From M1-B18 sp048264125 (GTDB lineage: Bacteria > Bacillota > Clostridia > Peptostreptococcales > Natronincolaceae), in the NCBI GenBank assembly GCA_048264125.1, contig JBLXDM010000007.1, forward strand, positions 124,001 to 188,000: DNA of 64,000 bases, given 5' to 3'. The position numbers and the translations under genes were made by a program. The notes beneath the pieces are model-generated. The model ran no database searches, was not told the DNA's origin, and worked only from the letters and a program-made list of their open reading frames with translations. Numbering within the stretch: position 1 is the first letter of the stretch; every line of letters begins with the position of its first letter. Positions 35,564 through 44,015 of this stretch are shown piece after piece.

Positions 35564-35648
35564 GCGGATGTGGTGGAACGGCAGACACACTATCTTGAGG
35601 GGGTAGCGAGGAATCCTCGTGCGGGTTCAAATCCCGCCATCCGCACCA
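35564..35648 (+). tRNA. tRNA-Leu (anticodon GAG)
   Basis: 85-nt gene with encoded CCA. Acceptor GCGGATG / CATCCGC, anticodon loop TTGAGGG giving GAG, a long variable arm with GCGAGGAATCCTCGT, and T-arm GCGGGTTCAAATCCCGC. Strong promoter and terminator flank it. Confidence 0.97.
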
Positions 35649-35672
35649 ATACAATACCGATTAATAACAATT

Positions 35673-35707
35673 CCGCATAAATTAAGGGTTTATGCGGTAT
35701 TTTTTTA
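35673..35707 (+). terminator. Terminator of tRNA-Leu(GAG)
   Basis: CCGCATAAA pairs with TTTATGCGG around a seven-base loop, then seven Ts. Confidence 0.9.
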
Positions 35708-35841
35708 AGAGCTAGAGCAAGTTTGTTTTGCCTCAGCTCTTTTTTCTTGTCTAGATTTATAGCTAAAGATATATAATTGCAAGTCATATCAAGCTTAATA
35801 TATCCGATAATGATATAATCATTGTAAAGGGAGGGAAGCGT

Positions 35842-36213
35842 ATGTCGATTAAGACTATAGAAAATATGGTTCAGTGGATTGAGGATAATATAGCGGATAG
35901 TCCGACCCTTGCAAGCATGTCTGATTATGTTGGATACTCTCCCTATTATTGTTCTTCAAAGTTTCATGAAAATGTTGGTATTACATTTAAGCAATATTTA
36001 GCGAAGCGGAGATTGGCTTTGGCTTCGGAAGAGGTTAAGACCACTAGAAGCAGACTTTTAGATATAGCTTTGAAATATGGGTTTTCCTCACAGGAGTCCT
36101 TTAGCAGAGCCTTTTCTGTTGCCTTTGATTGCACACCTTCACAATATAGAAGAAGTCAAATGTCTATCAATCTATATGCAAAACCCGAAATAGCCCCGGA
36201 TAAAACATCATAG
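35842..36213 (+). CDS. AraC-type helix-turn-helix regulator
   Basis: A 123-residue protein that is only the AraC DNA-binding domain: two helix-turn-helix units, LASMSDYVGYSPYYCSSKF and LLDIALKYGFSSQESFSRAF, with the terminal DCTPSQYRRS motif. No sensing domain is attached. Such short AraC proteins often act like the SoxS/MarA type and are controlled by level. The start ATG follows GGGAGG. Targets unknown; the next gene is methionine aminopeptidase in the same direction, 53 bases away. Confidence 0.92.
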   Translation: MSIKTIENMVQWIEDNIADSPTLASMSDYVGYSPYYCSSKFHENVGITFKQYLAKRRLALASEEVKTTRSRLLDIALKYGFSSQESFSRAFSVAFDCTPSQYRRSQMSINLYAKPEIAPDKTS

Positions 36214-36266
36214 AATAAGCTATGATAGTATACTACTAAGCATTAAAAAAGAAGGGAAGAATTGAT

Positions 36267-37142
36267 TTGACCGAAAAAACAAGAAGAAATGATATGTGCT
36301 GGTGCGGTAGCTGTAAAAAATATAAGGACTGTCACTATGAAATTGATAATAAAATAAGGCTGTTTCAGCAGCAGGGGCATAGGACTCCACCAAAAGCTAT
36401 ACTGAAGACCCCAAAGCAGATCGCAGCTATAAGAGAAAGTGGACAAATAAATATAGCTGTTTTAGATGCAGTAGCTGAATATATAAAAGTTGGTGTAAGT
36501 ACTGAAGATATAGACCGATTGGTTTGCGAAATAACTAAGGAGCTGGGGGGAGTGCCGGCACAGCTGGGTTATAACGGATTTCCTAAAAGTGTATGCACCT
36601 CCTTAAATAATGAGGTATGTCATGGTATTCCCTCTAAGGATGTAATACTGAAGGAGGGGGATATCATTAATGTCGATGCTTCAACTGTATACAATGGATA
36701 TTTTTCCGACTCCTCAAGGATGTTCTCCATTGGAGCTGTCCATGACGAAAAAAGGCGGCTGGTGCGTATTGCCAGAGAATGCATCGATTTAGGGCTTGAG
36801 AAGGTAAGACCGTGGGGTTTTCTTGGGGATATAGGGCAAGCAGTACAGGATCATGCCAGAAGAAATGGATATACGGTGGTGAGGGATATAGGAGGACATG
36901 GTATTGGATTAGAATTTCATGAAGACCCCTGGGTAAGCTTCGTTTCAAAGGAGAATACTGAAATGCTGATGGTACCCGGTATGATATTTACTATCGAGCC
37001 TATGATCAATATGGGAACCGATAAGGTTTTTTTAGATGAGAAAAATGGTTGGACTGTTTATACCGATGATGGTCTAAGCTCAGCACAATGGGAGGTTATG
37101 GTATTAGTTACCGAGGAAGGGCATGAGGTTTTAGCTTACTAA
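36267..37142 (+). CDS. map: Methionine aminopeptidase with SEC-C zinc motif
   Basis: A 291-residue type 1 methionine aminopeptidase. The N-terminal SEC-C motif CWCGSCKKYKDCH (residues 11-23) adds a zinc-binding ribosome-contact module. Catalytic metal ligands are visible: the NVDAS and YFSDSSR aspartates, GGHGIGLEFHE histidine, and glutamates in FTIEPM and QWEVMV. It removes the initiator methionine from new proteins. The start is TTG, with AAGGGAAG upstream. This may be a second map copy besides the ribosomal-operon gene. A terminator follows. Confidence 0.93.
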   Translation: MTEKTRRNDMCWCGSCKKYKDCHYEIDNKIRLFQQQGHRTPPKAILKTPKQIAAIRESGQINIAVLDAVAEYIKVGVSTEDIDRLVCEITKELGGVPAQLGYNGFPKSVCTSLNNEVCHGIPSKDVILKEGDIINVDASTVYNGYFSDSSRMFSIGAVHDEKRRLVRIARECIDLGLEKVRPWGFLGDIGQAVQDHARRNGYTVVRDIGGHGIGLEFHEDPWVSFVSKENTEMLMVPGMIFTIEPMINMGTDKVFLDEKNGWTVYTDDGLSSAQWEVMVLVTEEGHEVLAY

Positions 37143-37213
37143 TATCTATAATTTAAAATGTAAATATATTAAAATAGTAGGGTAGTCTACAATATTATAT
37201 ATATCTAAGCTAA

Positions 37214-37248
37214 TAATGAGTCAAGGAGCTATGTCCTTGACTCATTAT
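37214..37248. terminator. Bidirectional intrinsic terminator
   Basis: TAATGAGTCAAGGA pairs with TCCTTGACTCATTA around a six-base loop, between map (+) and the convergent collagen-like gene (-). Confidence 0.85.
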
Positions 37249-37265
37249 AGCTTTAGCACAATATT

Positions 37266-39224
37266 TTAGCTGTCTAATCTTTGAATCAGAATTGAAGCAT
37301 TAATATTAGGCTGAGTTCCGCCAGCGGTTTGAGTGAGTATAACTGCTGAGTCGCTGATATGGTTCCTCAGGGTTAATACATCACCTGCTTCAATAGATAT
37401 GATTATAAAGCCCGGATTTGCTCCTGTGGATATGACACCATAGGTGCTGAACTCTATAGGATCAGAATCGATGAATAGCGTGAATTGATTTGGTGAAGTT
37501 CCTGAAACGTAGAACCAGATTGCATACTCACCTGTAGTTCCGAATACAATATCGGTGGTTCCAGGAGTATGAACAATATTACCTCGGATTATACCGTTAT
37601 TGCTAAAGGTGACTGTTTCTGATATATCCACTGTTTGGGCAGCGATATTATAAATATAGGCGTATTCAGATAAACCTTGTGAACCGGCTGGGCCTGTTGC
37701 ACCAGTAGCTCCTGCAGGTCCGGTAGGCCCTTGAACACCTTGAACACCTTGAACACCTTGAACACCTTGAGGCCCTTGAGGACCAGTAGGCCCTTGAACG
37801 CCCTGAATACCCTGAGGTCCTTGAGGACCAGTAGGCCCTTGAACGCCTTGAATACCTTGAGGCCCTTGAGGACCAGTAGGTCCTTCAACACCCTGAATAC
37901 CTTGAGGCCCTTGAGGACCAGTAGGTCCTTGAACGCCTTGGATACCTTGAATACCTTGAGGCCCTTGAGGACCAGTAGGTCCTTCAACACCCTGGATACC
38001 CTGAGGACCTTGAGGACCAGTAGGTCCTTGAACGCCCTGGATACCTTGGATACCTTGAGGACCTTGAGGACCAGTAGGTCCTTCAACACCCTGGATACCC
38101 TGAGGACCTTGAGGACCAGTAGGTCCTTGAACGCCCTGGATACCCTGGATACCCTGGATACCTTGGATACCTTGAGGACCTTGAGGACCAGTAGGTCCTT
38201 CAACGCCTTGTATACCCTGAGGCCCTTGAGGACCAGTAGGTCCTTGAACGCCTTGGATACCTTGAGGTCCTTGAGGTCCGGTAGGCCCTTGAACACCCTG
38301 AATACCCTGAGGTCCTTGAGGACCAGTAGGTCCTTCAACGCCTTGAGGTCCTTGGATACCTTGAGGCCCTTGAGGACCAGTAGGTCCTTCAACACCCTGG
38401 ATACCCTGAGGCCCTTGAGGACCTGTAGGCCCTTGAACACCTTGAGGCCCTTGAATGCCTTGGGGTCCTTGGATACCCTGAGGCCCTTGAGGACCAGTAG
38501 GTCCTTGAACACCTTGGATACCCTGAGGCCCTTGAGGACCAGTAGGCCCTTGAACACCCTGGATACCCTGAGGTCCTTGAGGACCAGTAGGTCCTTGAAC
38601 GCCCTGAATACCTTGAGGCCCTTGAGGACCAGTAGGCCCTTGAACACCCTGGATACCCTGAGGTCCTTGAGGTCCAGTAGGCCCTTGAACACCTTGAATA
38701 CCCTGAGGTCCTTGAGGTCCAGTAGGTCCTTCAACGCCTTGAGGCCCTTGAATGCCTTGAGGTCCGGTAGGTCCTTCAACGCCTTGAGGTCCTTGGATAC
38801 CCTGAGGTCCTTGAGGTCCAGTAGGTCCTTGAACGCCCTGAATGCCCTGAGGTCCTTGAGGTCCGGTAGGCCCTTGAACACCTTGAATACCCTGAGGCCC
38901 TTGAGGTCCGGTAGGTCCTTCAACGCCTTGAGGTCCTTGGATACCTTGAGGCCCTTGGGGACCAGTAGGTCCTTGGACACCCTGAGGCCCCTGAGGACCC
39001 GCTGGTCCAGTAGGACCTGTGGCTCCCGTAGGACATTTTATGCAAATGGGTCTACAGCAGTGCTGTGGATGACAGCAGTTGTGGTTTGAGTAGCTTAAGG
39101 ATTGTGAAGTAGAGTCTTTGGAACAGCTCTGATTATCTATGTCGCTGTTCCATTTGTTGAAGCGCGAAATCGAAACTGAATTCGAAGTGATTTTTTTTTC
39201 TTTATCACCATAGGATTCACCCAT
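37266..39224 (-). CDS. Collagen-like exosporium-type glycoprotein (BclA-like)
   Basis: A 652-residue protein. Residues 1-66 form a cysteine- and histidine-rich N-terminus (HNCCHPQHCCRPICIKC). Residues about 67-516 are an uninterrupted Gly-X-Y repeat, mainly GPTGPQGPQGIQGVQ, with threonines that are likely glycosylation sites. Residues about 517-652 form a C-terminal globular trimerisation-type domain (GLSEYAYIYNIAAQTVDIS...TQPNINASILIQRL). BclA-type proteins form hair-like spore-surface filaments. AGAGGTG lies before the ATG and a sigma-K-like promoter precedes it. The repeat number is likely variable, and long shadow frames in other frames are artefacts of it. Confidence 0.9.
   Translation of the reverse strand: MGESYGDKEKKITSNSVSISRFNKWNSDIDNQSCSKDSTSQSLSYSNHNCCHPQHCCRPICIKCPTGATGPTGPAGPQGPQGVQGPTGPQGPQGIQGPQGVEGPTGPQGPQGIQGVQGPTGPQGPQGIQGVQGPTGPQGPQGIQGPQGVEGPTGPQGIQGPQGVEGPTGPQGPQGIQGVQGPTGPQGPQGIQGVQGPTGPQGPQGIQGVQGPTGPQGPQGIQGVQGPTGPQGPQGIQGVQGPTGPQGPQGIQGPQGIQGPQGVQGPTGPQGPQGIQGVEGPTGPQGPQGIQGPQGVEGPTGPQGPQGIQGVQGPTGPQGPQGIQGVQGPTGPQGPQGIQGVEGPTGPQGPQGIQGIQGIQGIQGVQGPTGPQGPQGIQGVEGPTGPQGPQGIQGIQGVQGPTGPQGPQGIQGVEGPTGPQGPQGIQGIQGVQGPTGPQGPQGIQGVEGPTGPQGPQGIQGVQGPTGPQGPQGIQGVQGPTGPQGPQGVQGVQGVQGVQGPTGPAGATGATGPAGSQGLSEYAYIYNIAAQTVDISETVTFSNNGIIRGNIVHTPGTTDIVFGTTGEYAIWFYVSGTSPNQFTLFIDSDPIEFSTYGVISTGANPGFIIISIEAGDVLTLRNHISDSAVILTQTAGGTQPNINASILIQRLDS
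37677..39026 (-). repeat. 45-bp periodic repeat encoding Gly-X-Y collagen region
   Basis: About 1350 bases of near-identical units, mostly 45 bp (15 codons), with some 27-36-bp variants (GPQGVEGPT, or repeated GIQ units). Likely prone to slippage and to assembly error in short-read data. Confidence 0.92.
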
Positions 39225-39283
39225 GTGGATGCACCTCTCTTATTAAATATAGTAATTACTTTGGAATTAATCTATCTCACCAC

Positions 39284-39311
39284 TAATATATGATGTGGCA
39301 CTCAATAGGTG
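39284..39311 (-). promoter_or_regulatory. Possible sigma-K promoter of the collagen-like gene
   Basis: On the minus strand CACC (39311-39308) then 15 bases then CATATATTA (39292-39284), matching the CATANNNTA form of the late mother-cell sigma-K -10 box. About 60 bases before the start codon. Confidence 0.5.
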
Positions 39312-39477
39312 ATAGACTTTACCCCTACAAAACTAACTAAATACTATATTTTGGGTGTTTACTAATACCTATTATGATGCTAAAATATTATTGCAGGGAC
39401 ACCCCAGCGAAATAATTTATTATAAGCTTTTTCTGAAATATTCGTGAGGCTTTTATTTTGAACCTACAATATGTTTA

Positions 39478-39615
39478 AGGGAGCTGAATACTAAACGTGG
39501 AAATCAGGCCCAGAGTAAGTCCTAATGAGGCAGGGGAGGATTGAAGCGTTTATGCCGGCACCCACCTATCGAGAGGATAGGTGTCAAAATAGGGCTGACG
39601 GTATTTTGGATACCC
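39478..39615 (+). ncRNA. ssrS: Probable 6S RNA
   Basis: A structured segment in the 571-base gap 39225-39795. TCAG.CCC (39504-39511) pairs with GGGCTGA (39592-39598), closing a large bulge that contains GTCCT/AGGA pairing and the block TGCCGGCACCCACCT. A terminal hairpin ACCTATC/GATAGGT with a GAGAG loop lies at 39565-39583, and GTGTCAAAATAGGGC follows. The order (large central bubble, CACCCACC, hairpin, AAAATAGGGC) is what I recall for Firmicute 6S RNA, which binds sigma-A RNA polymerase. I could not align it to Rfam. A terminator closes it. The rest of the gap holds no gene. Confidence 0.55.
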
Positions 39616-39621
39616 ATATAT

Positions 39622-39650
39622 AAAGAAGGCAGAGATGCCTTCTTTTGTTG
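39622..39650 (+). terminator. Intrinsic terminator of the 6S-like RNA
   Basis: AAAGAAGGC pairs with GCCTTCTTT around AGAGAT, then Ts. Confidence 0.85.
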
Positions 39651-39795
39651 TTTTTATTTGTAATATATGATGCAAAAGTACTATTTCTGCTGATTAAATA
39701 CATTAAACATATTTATCATTCTGTCATAATGTGTTAAAATTACACTAAATTAGTAGCATTTGAGTTTATCATTATCGACAAAGGTGGGGAGAAGC

Positions 39796-41370
39796 ATGTC
39801 TAATGAGTATTTAGACAGATATCATATTATAGAAACCTATAAGGATAATCATCAGCAGAAAATTTTGATTGCCTCAACAAAGGACGAAAAAAAAGAAGCA
39901 GTTATCATTAATATAATAAAGGATATCGAGGCCTTTGAAGGTCTTGATGAAGAAACCTTAGGCAAAGTCTTTCTGAACCTTCTTGATTTTCAAAAAAACT
40001 CACAGGAGGTTGTTTTAGTAGGTGCTTTAAAGGATGCTCTGCCTTTAGATACCTATTTAAGCAATAAAAATCCAACCCCTAAGGAAAGGATGGATTTAAT
40101 TTATGCCTATCTCATGAATATAGTCAGATATGACGGCTTAAGTGAGAATATGATAAGCCAACTGGTGGATGTGGGGCAGCTTGTGGTAGAGAAGGACGAG
40201 ATTGCTTTAGACGAATTGATCATATTTCCGGAGGAGGAGCTGGAGGAAAAGGCTTCTGCCATAGAAAAAGTGATTCGTGTGGTGGATAAGATATTTGTTG
40301 TAGAGGCGTCTGAGTATATGGATTATATTTATCAGGAGCAGATTACTCTTTTTAAGGAGGAGCTTTTAGGAGCAGAAACACCAGCTAGCCTTAACGACAT
40401 ATTTAAAGCCTTTAGAAAAAGATATATATATGCATACTGTCTCGAAGGCTTTGAGGAGCCTAAAAAAGGAAAGGCCAAGAGAGCAAAGACAAAGCCTGAA
40501 GTAGATGTAGATCATACTTTTTTAGTAGAAGCTTCAAAAAATAGGTTCTTTGGCACTAGATATAAAGGGTTGATTGCAATAGGTCTGGTCCTAACCCTTG
40601 CTCTTACAGTGTTTGCGGGCTATCATATCTTGACCGAGGACACAGAGCCAGTTGTGAAGGCTCCTGTGGAGAAGCTTCCATTGCCTTATTTTGATGTCGT
40701 GCAGAGGGATGGAGAATGGGAGTTTATCAATAAGAGTCAGTATGAGGATTTTTTGAAGGAGCAGCTAAATATAAGCTGGCAGGTCAGCAGAGAAGGAGAG
40801 CTTCTAAAAACCTTCCAGCGTGAAGACCTAAAGATTGTAATTGATGAGCCCGGGACCTATATGGTTACTCTCATTATCAGTGATTTGAAGGACAGATGGC
40901 AAAGGGAATATAGTGAGGAAATAGTTGTGGATGGCAATGGGCCTGCAGAGGCTATAAATCAGCAGGAGGATGTATACATAGGGGCAGAGAACCTGCTGGA
41001 TAAGGCTGAGCTTCTCCAGGGAATGTTTGGCAGGGATTTTGAAAGGATACGGGATAACAGCCATACCTATAAGATTTCTGAGTCTCCAACCACCATAGAG
41101 CTGGAGACCTCTGGAATCAAAAATGGCAGCATTCTTTCCTTTTGGGTTTTAATGGAGACACAGGAGACCATTGAAATTAAAATAACAGGGTATAAGCATA
41201 GACTTATAGATTTTCAGGAGGTTTTAGAGCATAGGCCAAAAGCTGTCGGTTATTGGGAAATGCTTCAATTAAGCCTTGAGGAATCAGGTGCTGACAAAAT
41301 AGCAATTGATTTTAGTAGCTTTTCAAAGCCAATATGGCTGGATGATCTGGAGCTTTCAATTGTAAAATAG
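39796..41370 (+). CDS. Membrane protein with kinase-like N-terminus, unknown function
   Basis: A 524-residue protein starting at the ATG after GGTGGGGAG (the open frame extends to 39760 without a site). Residues 1-230 are cytoplasmic; the YLDRYHIIETYKDNHQQK start has the look of a degenerate protein-kinase N-lobe and echoes the start of the giant protein at 2553 (NNRYKIEECL), but no catalytic residues are seen. A single membrane segment lies at about 255-278 (GLIAIGLVLTLALTVFAGY). The outside part (about 290-524) includes a PKD-like stretch. I do not recognise the family; a pseudokinase sensor is a guess. Confidence 0.6.
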   Translation: MSNEYLDRYHIIETYKDNHQQKILIASTKDEKKEAVIINIIKDIEAFEGLDEETLGKVFLNLLDFQKNSQEVVLVGALKDALPLDTYLSNKNPTPKERMDLIYAYLMNIVRYDGLSENMISQLVDVGQLVVEKDEIALDELIIFPEEELEEKASAIEKVIRVVDKIFVVEASEYMDYIYQEQITLFKEELLGAETPASLNDIFKAFRKRYIYAYCLEGFEEPKKGKAKRAKTKPEVDVDHTFLVEASKNRFFGTRYKGLIAIGLVLTLALTVFAGYHILTEDTEPVVKAPVEKLPLPYFDVVQRDGEWEFINKSQYEDFLKEQLNISWQVSREGELLKTFQREDLKIVIDEPGTYMVTLIISDLKDRWQREYSEEIVVDGNGPAEAINQQEDVYIGAENLLDKAELLQGMFGRDFERIRDNSHTYKISESPTTIELETSGIKNGSILSFWVLMETQETIEIKITGYKHRLIDFQEVLEHRPKAVGYWEMLQLSLEESGADKIAIDFSSFSKPIWLDDLELSIVK

Positions 41371-41693
41371 ACAATGATTATTATATAATAATTATTATTA
41401 AAAAATTAATGAAATTAAAGCGTTAAATGTTACAGGCCTATTCTTCATTTTATTAGAATAAGGTCCTTTTATATTTTTAAAGATATTTTGAGAATGGAGA
41501 ATAGAATTCATACGAAGCTTCTGAATATCTACCTGATACCTACACATAGTGCAATATTTGCTAAAAAACGACAATATAATAAAAAAGATTACAAATATAT
41601 ATATAATTTTACAAAAATATCTATACAAAAGCTTTAAACTGTTGTATATTAGAATAGAAAATCGCAAATTTACATATTTCTAGCAATTATGGT

Positions 41694-41780
41694 TAATTGC
41701 AAGGGCAAACCTATCGAAAGGTAGGGACGCAAAGCTATGGATCTAAGGGAGCTATCCTATGACTGCCAGGTTGCCAATAT
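41694..41780 (+). promoter_or_regulatory. c-di-GMP-I (GEMM-I) riboswitch
   Basis: The GEMM-I layout is clear: AAGGGCAAACC, hairpin CCTATC-GAAA-GGTAGG with GAAA tetraloop, the conserved GGGACGCAAAGC, the second stem CTATGGATCTAAGG...CCTATGAC with tetraloop receptor, and the closing TGCCAGGTTGCC. It lies 150 bases before the chemoreceptor gene and is followed by a terminator, so binding of c-di-GMP should decide whether the operon is read through. A promoter TATACA (41622-41627), 17 bases, TATATT (41645-41650) is possible. The upstream part of the gap (41371-41620) is AT-rich with no gene. Confidence 0.95.
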
Positions 41781-41810
41781 TATTGTAGTTCTACTGGATT
41801 ACACAGATAG

Positions 41811-41844
41811 AAAGCGCCTGAGGATCAGACAGCGCTTTTTTTTG
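41811..41844 (+). terminator. Riboswitch expression-platform terminator
   Basis: AAAGCGC pairs with GCGCTTT, with inner CTGA/TCAG stem, followed by eight or more Ts. It sits between the riboswitch and the chemoreceptor start. Confidence 0.88.
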
Positions 41845-41931
41845 TGTCTTTTAATGTCTCAAAGGTATTACCATCAGACCATTATATAGAAGCCAGTGAG
41901 AATTATAAAAATTAAATAAGGAGGAGTTAAA

Positions 41932-43950
41932 GTGAAACAAAAAAGGATTAAATTCAGCATTGGGGCTAAGATATTGTTGGCTTTGATATTAGTCAGCACA
42001 TTACTAACAGCGACAATTATATTTTCAGCCTACAGTATTACAAGAGGAGTTCTGTATGGGATGATAACGGAAAACACTCAGACGAATATTGATATATATG
42101 CGAATGATGTTGGACAGTGGTTGAATGCAAACTTGAAGGAGGTACAGCAATATTCCAGAAGCACCGTCATAAGGAGCATGGATTGGGAGCTGATGGAAAA
42201 TTATCTTAAGGAGGAGCACAGCTTAAAGAATGATGTCTATGACCTAATGCTGGTGGCGGATCTGGAGGGGAATTATAGTACTACCTTGACCAAAGATGCC
42301 GGTAGCATTGCCGACAGGGGATATTTTGGTGAGGCACTAAAGGGAAATTCAGTTATAGGTGATCCAAGTATTTCTAAAACTACTGGCAACCTAATTTCAG
42401 CCCTAGCAGCTCCCATCCGGGATACTGACAATAGAATTGTTGGTGTTTTTGCAGGTACCCTGAACCTCGAAGGTCTATCTGAGGTAATAGCTGAATATAA
42501 GGTTAATTATGAGGGCTCATATTCCTATATCGTAGATAAGAATGGACTTATAATTTCCCATCCCAATAAGGAATTTATATTAACAGAAAACATAGCAGTT
42601 AATTCAGACACTATAAATGAAGAGATAGTAAAGGTATCTGAAGATATATTATCTATGGAAAAGGGAAACGTCGATTATAGCTATCAAGGAGTCAGAGTAT
42701 TTTCCTTTTTCAGGGAAATACCCAATACAAATGGCTGGAGGCTTGTAACAAGAGTACCCTACAGCTACATAAATGATCCAATAATAGCCCTAACTAAAAA
42801 CCTGCTCATACCTGCAGCAGTAGGGCTGTTGATTGCCTTAATATTATCATTCTTCATCGGAGGCAGTATTTCAAAGCCGGTTAAGCGTTTAACTCATCTC
42901 ATATCAAAAATTGTAAATCTCGATTTGACCTATGATTCAAGCTATGAGAACCTTCTTAAATACAATGATGAAACAGGGCTTATGGCAAAGGAGATATTCT
43001 CCATGAGAGCTGCTCTTGAAGAGGTAATTGAGAATATTCAGGCGGCAGCAACAGAGGTGAAGACAAATTCAGTGGGCCTTGCTGTAAACATGGAGGAAAC
43101 TGCATCCTCTATCGAAGAGGTGGCAAGAGCAGTTGAAGACTTGGCTACAGGAGCTTCAAATCAAGCAATTGAAGCTTCCGAGGGCTCCAATAAGCTGGAG
43201 GGCCTTTCTGTAAAAATTAAGCAGCTGGTGGAATCGGCACATCTAATGAACGACTTTGCAGATGCTACCGATGCAGCCAACAGCAACGGGATGAAGGCGA
43301 TGGACCTATTCTTGGAAAAGTTTAAGCTAAACAATGAATTGGCAGGCAAGGTTGGTGATAAAATAGATGCGCTGTCGGAGAAATCAGGTGCCATCAGCAG
43401 CATAATAACTGTGATTCATGATATTTCAGAGCAAACAAATCTATTGGCATTAAATGCTGCCATAGAAGCTGCGAGGGCAGGAGATGCCGGAAGGGGCTTT
43501 GCTGTTGTTGCAGACGAAATAAGAAAGCTTTCGGAGCAGACCTCAAGGTCAACCGAGAAAATTGAAGTGATTACTACAGAGATTAAATGGGAAATCGAAA
43601 ATGTCAAAAGGGATATGGATAGTGCAAAGGTTGTTGTTGGAGAGGCTGCAGTCGCCTCAACAGAGGCTATTGAGGCCTTCAAGCAAACCGGTGCCTCCAT
43701 AGGCAAGACGCTGGAGCAGATACAGCTGTTGTCAAGCAGTGTTGAGGTTGTAGAAGGGGATAAGCAGCAGGTTGTATCGGCCATTGACGAAATCAATTCA
43801 ATTACACAGCAATTTTCTGCATCCACTGAGGAAATATCTGCATCTGTAGAGGAGCAGACGGCTACAATTGAAGAGGTTACTAGAATGACAGAAGGGCTGA
43901 GGGAGCTATCAGATAAATTAGAAAAGCTAGTAAGGATATTTAAGCTATAG
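41932..43950 (+). CDS. Methyl-accepting chemotaxis protein
   Basis: A 672-residue chemoreceptor. Membrane segments at about 14-38 and 283-306 enclose an extracellular double-Cache sensing domain (about 40-280; SIADRGYFGEALKGN, YSYIVDKNGLIISHPN). A HAMP linker follows, then a cytoplasmic signalling rod with the tip ...GFAVVADEIRKLSEQTSRST. Glutamine/glutamate methylation patches are likely but not mapped. The start is GTG, after AGGAG. It is the first gene after the c-di-GMP riboswitch and is followed by the HD-GYP gene; the ligand is unknown. Confidence 0.95.
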   Translation: MKQKRIKFSIGAKILLALILVSTLLTATIIFSAYSITRGVLYGMITENTQTNIDIYANDVGQWLNANLKEVQQYSRSTVIRSMDWELMENYLKEEHSLKNDVYDLMLVADLEGNYSTTLTKDAGSIADRGYFGEALKGNSVIGDPSISKTTGNLISALAAPIRDTDNRIVGVFAGTLNLEGLSEVIAEYKVNYEGSYSYIVDKNGLIISHPNKEFILTENIAVNSDTINEEIVKVSEDILSMEKGNVDYSYQGVRVFSFFREIPNTNGWRLVTRVPYSYINDPIIALTKNLLIPAAVGLLIALILSFFIGGSISKPVKRLTHLISKIVNLDLTYDSSYENLLKYNDETGLMAKEIFSMRAALEEVIENIQAAATEVKTNSVGLAVNMEETASSIEEVARAVEDLATGASNQAIEASEGSNKLEGLSVKIKQLVESAHLMNDFADATDAANSNGMKAMDLFLEKFKLNNELAGKVGDKIDALSEKSGAISSIITVIHDISEQTNLLALNAAIEAARAGDAGRGFAVVADEIRKLSEQTSRSTEKIEVITTEIKWEIENVKRDMDSAKVVVGEAAVASTEAIEAFKQTGASIGKTLEQIQLLSSSVEVVEGDKQQVVSAIDEINSITQQFSASTEEISASVEEQTATIEEVTRMTEGLRELSDKLEKLVRIFKL

Positions 43951-44015
43951 ATAGAAGCAGGGAAGTGCCCTTCCCTGCTAATAATGCAAACGGGATTAGA
44001 TTAGGGGAAAATATA

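Noticed and set aside
35590..35787. 65-codon minus-strand frame over tRNA-Leu
   Set aside because: Runs through the tRNA and its terminator; product resembles translated tRNA sequence.
37677..39026. Regular repeats suggestive of a CRISPR array
   Set aside because: Units are coding, contiguous and without unique spacers; no cas genes nearby.
37731..39089. 452-codon open frame on the plus strand across the collagen repeat
   Set aside because: Product is monotonous (LNTLRPLRTSR repeats), a by-product of the 45-bp repeat with no stop in any frame; no ribosome site. The minus-strand shadow at 37589-38980 is the same kind of artefact.
43957..43979. GCAGGGA/TCCCTGC hairpin between chemoreceptor and HD-GYP genes
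   Set aside because: No T-run follows, so not a terminator; genes are likely one transcript.
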